A stretch of 64,000 bases of DNA from Theocolax elegans. Taxonomy: Eukaryota; Arthropoda; Insecta; Hymenoptera; Cerocephalidae. The notes under the pieces are model-generated. The model had not been told where the DNA came from, did no database searches, and saw only the letters and a list, made by a program, of their open reading frames with translations. The translations under genes and the position numbers were made by a program. Positions within the stretch are counted from its first letter, which is position 1. Each line of letters starts with the position of its first letter. Positions 13,001-23,800 of the stretch are shown piece after piece. The stretch covers positions 74,551,986 through 74,615,985 of the forward strand of contig CM047426.1 of NCBI GenBank assembly GCA_026168455.1. The letters run 5' to 3'.

Positions 13001-14852
13001 ATGATATTAATTTTCACTATGCTAGGAACAATTTTCCACTTTTCAATGGGTGTTTATATTTATAACATTAATATTGAAAAATGTGGAGTCAAGAAGGATA
13101 TTCTATTCTTTTTGAGGGTAATTCGTTTAAATACAGTTGTATGAATTTACTTGTATTCTCGTACTGCTTTAAAATTTAATTTTGCTATTTTAAGAAAAAC
13201 AATGATAAGTTTGAAGATAATTTAGAGAATTTAGAAGGAAATACCGACAACGACAGACTGTTTGAATTGATACCCCAAGGAATTTATAATCCAGGAATTC
13301 GAATTCGAAATTTGAAGAAATCGTATGAATCTGGCGGGTTTAACAAAACGGTAAATGAGTATTCTACCTCGAAAGAAAAATATAAATGTAATACATTGTA
13401 TAAAAATTAAAAAGATAGATTTAGTAAACGTCTAAATAAATTTAAAAGCAATACACTACACAAATATTAGTATTATAATCAGTTTTTTTATAGTTCATGT
13501 TTTTCAAAATAATGATTATTTATTATTTTCTTATATATTCGCTTTGCTTTAGTTTATAATTTTTATATTTCTAATTTTTAGTGCAGATTGGTGATCGATT
13601 TTTATATTATTGCATATTTTAGGAAGTAGAAGCTTTAAGAGGAATTTCGATAGATTTTCAAAAAGGGCAAATTACTACGTTATTAGGACACAATGGAGCA
13701 GGCAAAACAACAATATTGTCCATTTTGTCTGGTAAAAATTAATTTACTGAAAATATCTTTATCTACAATTAAAATTGTAAATGCGTATTAATTATATTGA
13801 TAGGTGTAATGTCTCCATCGAGTGGTTCGATATACGTCGATTCCAAAAATCTAAAAGAAAATTTGAAGGAAATAATGAAGGCTACGGTATTGTGCCCGCA
13901 AGAAAATATACTATTTCCACATCTGCCTGTTGAACAACAGTTAGAATTTTTCGCTAAAGTAAAATAAAGTAATTCTATAATTTCTAAGGTATTTTTAATT
14001 TATATGAATATAGCTTTTATTTTATTCAAGCTCAAGGAAGACGTTAAAACCAAAGCAGAAATCAAAGTGGATGTAAAAACTTTTCTTGAGAAGTTGAATT
14101 TATACCATAAACGAAATGTTTTACCAGAAAAGTTATCCGATGATGAAAAGCGACGGGTATGTCTTGGTATGGCGTTAGTAGGAGATTCAAGTGTAAGTTG
14201 ACATAAGTCGATTAAAATTGAATTGTAAACATATTACTTGACTTTTAAACCCTTTCTTTAACAGATTCTGTTATTGGATGAGCCTACAAGCGGTTTGAAT
14301 CCAAAAAATAAACGTATCATTTGGGATTCATTGTTGGTAAGTTTCGTTTTAACAATAATACTTTTTTATTAGAATATTATTAAATATATTTGTTTCAATA
14401 GAAATTGAGAGGGCAAAAGACTATTTTAATAAGCACTTACGATACGGAGGAAGCCGATATTTTAGGTGATAAAATAGCAATATTGCATCAAGGAGAACTT
14501 AAAAGTTACGGGAGTACCGTGTTTCTTAAGAAGATAATAGGTCATAAATTTAAAATAGGTGTATATTGATATATACAAAATTACTAATACTAATAAATGT
14601 CAACATATGTCTAGGAGAAGGAAATCTACAAGTGACTTTGTCGATCGAGCCGTGGTGCGATATCAAAAAAGTTTGTCAGGATTTAAATTGCGAAGAAAAA
14701 GACATGATAAGGGATGGTTCTAAATTAGTTTTAAATATACCCAATTCTCAGGATGTACCAGAGTCATTAGACAATTTAGAAATAAGAAAGAAGAACCTTG
14801 GCGTTTTGGAATTAAGCGTTGCAGTGATCGGTTTGGAGGAAGTTTTCTTAAA
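10031..14852 (+). CDS. ABCA gene, exons 1-13: TMD1 and NBD1
   Basis: Exons: 10031-10352, 10536-10837, 10949-11107, 11183-11423, 11544-11708, 12930-13117, 13195-13350, 13623-13731, 13804-13958, 14031-14192, 14265-14336, 14402-14558 and 14615-14852. TM1 is near residues 22-42 ([17 protein letters not shown]). A short extracellular loop of about 200 residues follows, then a membrane block in exons 3-6. NBD1 shows Walker [11 protein letters not shown] loop CPQE, Walker B ILLLDEP and D-loop-like SGLNP. The signature reads LSDDE where LSGGQ-like sequence is expected, and the H-loop position reads STYD where STHH is typical. The regulatory segment after NBD1 ends with the ABCA hallmark GLEEVFLK, split across the exon 13/14 join. 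Confidence 0.9.
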
Positions 14853-17800
14853 GTACATACATTTTCATGAATTTAGACATAATATTGTACGATATTCAAA
14901 ATTATACTAGTGATACATTTTTTACATGGTGTAGAGTTACACAGGAGGATAGCGAACCAGTAAACGATTTACTTTTCACGCGTACCGCACAAAAAGTAAC
15001 TGGTACGGATCTTACGCTTCAAAGCATTCAAGCTTTGTTACATAAAAAATTAATTTATACTTTAAAAAATATATCAGTTATTTTGACGATGTTGCTGTTG
15101 GTAAATTTGTATAGACTTGCTTACACGAGGTATTTTATTAACACAAATGACACCATTTTCTATTGCAGGTATTCATCGGGTTGTTGTTTATATCCGTTAC
15201 TTTGAAGGAAACGAATGTTTCAAAGGAAGCCATAAGCATCGTAAATATTAAACTCGATATGTACAACAATCCAGAAACTTATTATAAAATCTTGTACAAA
15301 GATATCGGGAAGCGTTATAAATCAATAACTGAAAAGTCGAAAGGAAGAGCGCACGAAGTACAAGGCTTCGATGTCAGTAAAGGTCGTTAACGAATATCTA
15401 TTTTTACCATTTTGTACTATGCGATACGTTACTCATCTAATTAACTCTTGGTTGATTTTTATTTAACAGAATTATTGATCTATGCCGAAGTCGAACGAGG
15501 TTACTTCGACACCCACGTAATCGCTGCAACCGAAATAAACGAAACGATGAGTCGCATGGTCGTCAACGCGATGTACTCCCAAAAATTAAGTTACAGTATT
15601 CCTATATCGATTAACCTCCTTTCGAATGCGATGATCAAAAGTTTAGCAAGCGACGATTACTCGATTAGCGTATCCAGTCAACAATTCCCATCTAAATCTT
15701 CAATGACGTATCCCGAAATTTCAAAACTAAATGCTGTCGTGACATCCGTAATATTTTCCTTCATCTTTTTTTCGATGTCTGCATTGTTCGTATTCCATCC
15801 TACGGAAGAATTCTCGTCGGGCATTAAACATCTCCAACGTATGGCTCGAGTATCTTCGTCGGTCTATTGGGGAACTATGTTTATATTCGATTTAATTATT
15901 TTCTTATTAATAATTATACTGATCGTCATTGGTTTCACAACGATGGATTATATTTTGGATTTAAAAATTTATGGTTCTCAAGAAATTTGTAAGTTAATAC
16001 ATTCATTATATTTTATGTTTTCGTTAGATTATTTAACTAATACGGCTGATGAATTTATAATGTTTTTAGTAATCTTATTACTTTGCTTCGTCATTTTTGC
16101 GATCAACGTATTACCAGTCATTTATATATTCAGTTTCTTGAATGTATCTAGCATGACGATGATTCAAATATTATGCTCCGTACCCATGGGACTTGGTAAG
16201 TTAGAATTATATTGATTGAATAGGATAATGTAGTTTGTTGCATGACGCCAATCCAATTTTTTAGTTGTATTCGAAACAATTTTGAGCTCAATCAAAACTA
16301 CTTTAGAAGCGTACAAATTGCTTAAGTACTTGCGAAATGTCCAAAAATATTTGTTTCTCTTCGTTCCATACGTCAGCTTCTTCCACGGTCAACTGTCGTT
16401 TTACACGACTGCGCAGAACAATGCAAGATGTAAAAAAATACCTAATGAATTTTACCATCTAAACTGTGGGACTTGGCGATCCGATGTGTGTTGCGGTAAA
16501 GATAACAATATATTATAATAAATTATTTCAACAAATAGGTTTTTCAAGCTTGCAAATATTTTTTACACAAACTATATGTTTAAACCATGGCTACGTTAGA
16601 GATTATCTTTCCTTTGTTTCATTTCTACATAAGGTTACAGCTTTAGATTGTCACGATGGGGTATGCGAAAACCCATTGGAATATTTCACCAACTACGAAA
16701 ACGATATCACCCTTGAATCAAGTTTGATTTATTTATTTATAACACCGGTGATATATTTTGGAATACTAGGTATATTGGAGTACGCATTAGTCCAAAAGTT
16801 TCTAATGCGTTACAAAACCTGTGTCTTACCTGACTATTCGCCAGACGAACAAGTGAAGAATGAAAAATTATTGATCGAACGCAGAATTAATACGATATCC
16901 AAAGGTAAACTTAAATACGCCTAATGATAAATTGATAATAAATTAGTTATAATTATAATTTTAAGCTTTGGATCTAGTAAAATATTGATCTCCAAATAAA
17001 CAAATTTTGTTTAATTCAATAAAATAGGAATGATATACTTAACTATAATTTCTTATTCTTGATTATTGTCGAATCAGGTAATCTCTATTTTTATAGATCA
17101 TCATTTTTTGAATCGAAATCAGAGAAATTATAACTAATTGAATTAGGACAATAAATTAATTTAATAATATTTGAAATTGTTAATTATTCGTAATTATATA
17201 TCCAAATAAAATTTTTATTTAACTGTTCGACTTTATTGATTAATTTCAGGTAGTAGACATCACTTGACTGACAATCTGACTGATGAAGCTAATGGAAAAT
17301 TAGATATCCAAAGTACATTACCAGAAAATTCGACATATACGAGTTATTTAAATTATGAAGTATTTCTAGCTTACGCGTTACGTAAATCATACGGCAAACT
17401 CTTAGCGGTGAAAGATGTTAGTTTTCGGGTTACTCAAAGTCAATGTTTTGGATTGCTTGGAGTCAACAACGCTGGTAAAACTACAACTTTTAAAATGATG
17501 ACAGGTGAAACTATGCCGGATTTTGGATTTTTATACATAAACGAGAAAGAGATTAATACCGATCGACAATACGTAGGTTTCTCTATAATTCATGCATGTA
17601 ACATTTTTTTCGTGTACTTTATTCATTCGCCTTGCATTACAATACTATTCTAATTATTTAATTATATAATTTAAAAAAATAAAAGTTAATTTTTAAGTAC
17701 AATGTTGATAATGTAGCTGTAATTGAATTGATTCACTTTACAGTATCTTTCGCAAATAGGATACTGTCCCCAAAACAGTTCGTTAATAGAGACGTTGAAC

Positions 17801-20800
17801 GCTTACGAGCATTTAAGATTATTCGCTTACCTTCGTGGTATTCCCCAAGTCCAAATAGAGTCTGAAGTTGACGTGTGGATCAATAGGCTAAGTAAGCAAA
17901 CAGTAATGTAGAATCTGTAACGATTCATTGATCGACCAAAACAATAATTGCAGATTTAAATGCTTGGGCGTCTCAGGACAGCGGAACGTACACCGATACT
18001 AATAAACGTCGGTTAAACTTAGCAATTGCTTTAATTGGAATTCCGAGCTTGGTGTTATTAGATGAACCTACAACCGGTGTTGATCCAGGAGCTAGGAGGT
18101 CATTGTGGAATATTATTCAATCGTATCAGAAGACTGGGCAAGCGGTTGTGCTAACCTCGCACAGGTGAAAATCACTTGATTTTAAATTATTCACGCTTAT
18201 AGTGGTTACCAAATAATTCACTAAATCTTGAAAATAATTCATATAAAGTCTACTTAAATCTAATTTATAAAAATCGTTTACTAATTCTAGTAAAAACTAC
18301 AATTTCATACATTAAAATAAATTGTAAATATTATATTTACTTATCTTTTTATTAAAACAGTGTGGAAGAGTGTGAAATACTCTGCAACAGAATAGCTACA
18401 ATGGTAGCCGGTAGATTAGTGTCCATTGGACCGTGTGAAGAATTAAAGCAACGTTTTGGAGCTGGTTTTGATATTAAAATAAAAATGAACCCAGAACATG
18501 CCAAAAATCAAGTAATTTTGTTGAAAACGGATATAGTGAAGTTACTCGATTGTAAACTCGTTGATGAAAACGCGGTACGAAAGACTTTTAATATTTAGAT
18601 TTACAAGCTCCTTTGCTAGTTGAACATATTACTACACCGAAAATTGAGATTAAAATACAGAATTCTTTTATTTTATCAAATTATTTTTAACGGTTTATTA
18701 AAACAAATAATGGAATTTTTTTATTAATTTTGTTTAAGTTAAAGGTATATGGACCAAAATTATATAGTAAAATATATTTGTGACCCCTACTCAATTTTGG
18801 GATCTATTTTTCTTTCAATTTTATTTTCATTATATAAATGAAGCATTTATTAAAATTAACATTTACATATAGTTTCCACGAAATTATTTTCTAGCATTTT
18901 TATAACAAATTTTATTTATAACCATTCATTACAAATACCGCTTATACTATTTATTGTCATCAATTTATTTTAATATATATATTGTAAAATTTATCTCTAA
19001 TATAGAGAGTATTTTCTCTTTAAATAACGAGGTGCGAAATGGCTCAGGAAAAAAGGACTTCTTCAAATCGGTCAACGGTATATATATATAATTTTATTGA
19101 CATTTTCGTACAATGATACAATAGTAGCTTGTGTAACGACCGATCGACCACGAGCGAGGATACAAAATTAAAGTACTTGGTATAAAGAAAAATACGCGAA
19201 ATCTACGTTCGTATGAAATTCGTTCCGTGGGTACTTATCTTGCGAATAATTCGTCCGCATGCTCAGTGCTGGCTCAATTCGCCCGAGACCATCCGGAGTG
19301 TCGTCGGAGAACCTCTCCGCTGATGACTGCGCGTCAGGCCACGTCTTGTGTCAGGCCACGTCGTCGGATGCTGGCACGACCGGAGAAACCCAGTGGTCAA
19401 CCTTTCTTCGTCGGTGGGCCTCGAGCGAAAGAGCACTTGTCCTCTCGCGATTTTCGCAGCTTGCCTACGATTTTCGCAGGACGGCCCCCCACTCCTTTGT
19501 AGCCAATCATACTCGCTACACTTTATAGGCGAGTACACACACACATATATCTATATATACATATGTCCGTTTGTGCGGCTCATTCGGACACGTTACATTC
19601 TCCCCCTTTTCTGCTGATAGGGGTAACAGCAGAAAGATGCGCTTCGAAACGAACCCAGACTTCGCGCTGTTTAGACATTTTGACTTATAATAACGCGAGA
19701 CTATTCCAGTAAATCGATCGACCGTTTTAAACAGCTAAATTGATTTATGATCATTATAATTAAGTACACAGATTTGTTTATTCCGTCAACGTTAAACGAG
19801 TAGTCGAAGAGTAAATAAATATATACACATATATATATATATACATACAGATTTGTACAAATATCTTACAATTACATCTTTATCATAAAATTATTTCGCC
19901 AGGCCTAACGATTTGCAGAAAATCAGCTGCGCACACTGATTTTTGTCTAGAACGACGCTTTTACAATTTCTTATTTACATAATGCCAAAATTTACAAAAA
20001 TTTACATAATCATTCGTTCATTTCTTAATATTTTTTTTTTTTATTTTACGTTTTCTCTTTTATATATATTTATTACCGTTATTATTACTGTTATATACAT
20101 ATTTACATTATGTTTATTCTAATTTAAAGTTTCAATTTTATATACAAGCTTTCAGTGATTAACTCATTCTTGTGTTCGATATTTTCGCAAATTTGTCCTA
20201 TTATATATCCCTATTACTTTATTTACATCGTTTATATCAACCAATTCAAACGCATTTACGCTAATAATTTTATTGATCAGGTATGGACCTTCGTACAAGT
20301 GAAAGAATTTCTGCGTTACTCTATCGAGCGCATTCGATAGGTGTCGTACTCGCAAAAGAACTTTATCTCCAATTCCTAACACTACATTAGAAATTTTTTG
20401 ATTTTTCTTTCTTTTCCTGAAATGTTTCTCAATGTTCTCACGGGCAATTCTTATCATTAGTGGATGATCAATTTTTCTTTGATTCGGAAATTTGACTAAT
20501 TTTTCTATTTCGCTTTGTACCGATTTTCCGAAATGAAGCTCATACGGTGCGCATTCGGTGGTAAAATGAGTCGTACAATTCAAAAGATTTTCTATGTGAT
20601 CTACGTATTTCTCCCATGAAGTATGTTTGTCATTACAAAATGTACGGAACATTCGCCCGAGCTCGCGCATCACGCGCTCCGTTGGGTTTGATTGCGGGTG
20701 CCGTATTGAGCTAAATATCGCTTTAATTCCTTCGCCTTCTAATTTTTCTCTCCATTTATTATTGTTAAATTGCGAACCGTGGTCGCTCAATAATCTCGCT

Positions 20801-23800
20801 GGCTTGCCGCACTCCGGGATGTATCTTTCAAATAGTCTATTTAATGTCGCCTTAGTCGTCGCGTTTCTCAATTTATATAACTTTACATACTTAGAAAATG
20901 AGTCAACAAGCACGAAAATGTACTGAAAACCCCCCCGAGCGCGAGGGAGGGGGCCAAAGTAATCAACAGTGACTAGTTCACCAGGTTTTTCCGCTCTTAC
21001 AAGTTGATACTCCCCCTCCATCGCGATCGTGAGGTACTTTGTCCTTTGACACATATCGCATGATAAAACGTGTCGTTTCGTGTCTTTTTGTAATGATTTC
21101 CAATAATAGAATGTTTTTAGGTATTTACTCGTCTTATACACTCCTGGGTGACCGAGTTTTTCGTGTGTCAATTTTACTAAATCATTCTTTATTGAGTTTG
21201 GTATTACGATTCGCCAATTATCATCACATTTCTCTTTATGAAATAATATATCATTATGTATGTAGTAATTTTCTTTTAAATTCTCTTTTGTTAAGGTTAT
21301 TAATTTATTTAATGTATGATCTTCTTTTTGTTTTAAAGCTAAGTTCTTTACTATTTCTTTCAACAAGGGCTCTTTTTTATGTAACGAAAAAATTACTAAA
21401 GCAGAAATTTCATCTTGTTTATAAGGAAAACAATATTTACTAAGTGTTGAGATCATTACGCGATTTTCCATGTCGATTCTAAACTTCGCATCGGGATTTC
21501 GACTCAGAAAGTCAGCTGGGATATTTTCACTCCCCCTACAATACGTTACGGTGAACGAGTATCGCTGGAGAAGCAATGCCCATCTTATCAAACGACTGTT
21601 ATGATACGTTGTCGAATCGAGAAACACTAGACTCTGATGGTCCGTAATAATTTCAAATTTAGTCGCAGCAAGAAGGTAATTACATTTATATACGGTATAG
21701 ATAATAGCTAATAGCTCTCGTTCAGTAGTCGTGTATCTCGATTCGGCTTCTGTCAAACAACGGCTTGCTACGGCGATAATTCTATGGTTATCGTTATCGT
21801 CTATTTGAAAAACCACGCCCCCGATACCATGTTCGCTTGCGTCGGTTGCTACCTTAAATATTTTTCCAGGTATTATATGCGATAAACATACCGACTTTAC
21901 AAAGTTCTGTTTTAGATTTTTAAACGCGTGTTTATGTTTTTCCGTCCAGTTCCAAATCGCATCACTTTTAAGAAGATCCCTAAAAGGTTCAATATTATCA
22001 CTGTATTTTTGATAAAAACACCGATAATAATTGCAAAACCCTAAAAACGACTGTAAGTGCTTTTTACTTTTAGGTTCTTCATATTCGGTGATCTTAGCGA
22101 TCCTTTCGGGGTCCGGTTCTATTCCTTTAAACGAAACAATAAAACCAAGAAAATTAACTTTCGACTCAAAAAATCTGCATTTTGATAAATTTATTGTAAA
22201 ATTAAATTCACGCAACGTCTCAAATAATTCTTTTAAAACAATTATATGTTCATCCTCGGTCACTGTAGCCACCAATATATCATCCATATATATTCTCAAC
22301 GCTTTTCGCAATCGTGGGGATGCATTCTCTAATGCTTTTCTCAATGCCCTCATAAACGCACTACCTGCGACTTTCAGACCGAAAGGAACGCGATTAAGAT
22401 GATACATTGAGCCGTCAAAAACAAACGCAGTTAAAATACGCGATTCTTTATCTAATAATATTTGCCAGTATCCGTCTTTAAAATCTAATTTCGAGAAAAT
22501 TTTTACATTTTCGTAATCCTGGATCATTTCAGTTATTATCGGAGTGACTTCGTGATCATCTTCCACGATTTTGTTTAAATATCTCGCATCTATACAAATT
22601 CGAATATCTCCGTTTACTTTAACAACAATCCTTAACGGGTTTAAATATGGACTAACCGACCGTTCTATTATATCGTTATCAATCATTTGTTTCAATTTTT
22701 CCCTCACCTTTTCGCGAAGTGCTAACGGGACTGAATATGTTTTTCTTATCACCGGATTTTTTTCTGTAATTTTTATTTTGTGTTCATAACCTTTCGCATG
22801 AGTAGACTTTAATTCAAATATTTTTTTATTATTTATTAGTAATTCCTTAAATCTAGATTTTATATCCCCATTGACCAATGTTAGTTCGCACGCGGTTGAG
22901 TGTAGTTCCTCAAACAGACTTTTATTTTTTATTTCTTCAATCGGAATATCTTTATCCGTGTAGTCTTTTTCGCTTCTTATTTTATTAATTTGGTATATTG
23001 TTTCATTTATAATCTTTCCCTTCAATATTTCATTCTCAAATTCATCTATAAAATCGTAATCATCGTTGATTTTTTTTTTTAAATTTTTACACGCTTCGCT
23101 TTCCCCTAATACTATATTATTATTATCCTTATTATTATTATTTAATGTTATTTCATTTTCTTTTAATTCTTTTTTGTGATTTATTTTTTTAACATTCATT
23201 AGATATATATACGTCATATCGTCTGTTTTCGATAATAAAATTCTGTCTGAGATACTTTCCTCAAACATTGTCAATTTTTCAGGTATATTATAACTATTTA
23301 TAGTCACTATTCTTTTTTCGTAATTTATGATTGTTTTATTGTTTAGTAGCCAGTCATTACCTAATACGATATCACAGGTTAAAAATGGAATTACTAAAAA
23401 AGTAAACGATTTAGTATAATTACCTATTTTAAACTTCGCAAATATTTGTCTCTTTACGTGCGTACTTTTTTTTCCTATCGCTACTGAAACTATCGTATTT
23501 GATACCGGAAACTCCAATAATTTATCGTTTGCTTTGCATTTTAAATAAAATGTTTCTGATATTGCGGTTACCTGACTACCGGTGTCTACTAATGCCCACC
23601 CTGTTATATTACTTAGTTCAATGAAAATATGCGGTGATGGAGGTATTTTTTTATTTGCCCTATCTGTTTGGCCCTTTTGTTCGATCCCTTTCTCTAATTC
23701 CGATATATATTCATAATTTTCTGGACACGCTGACGGGCTCACACTCAGCGCGTCAATTTTTAGTTTAAATTATCCGTGTGTGTTTGTATATTTGCTGTTC

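Noticed and set aside
19227..19617. Several 80-95-codon frames on both strands in the LTRs (repeated at 25654-26068)
   Set aside because: They lie wholly in the GC-rich middle of the two identical LTRs, overlap each other in several frames and match no protein. Their repetition only reflects the LTR duplication.
19613..20163. Possible env gene of the LTR element
   Set aside because: The space is only about 550 bases, AT-rich, and without a long frame on the element strand.
20627..22789. Plus-strand frames within the Gypsy pol region
   Set aside because: Antisense shadows of the strong pol coding frame.
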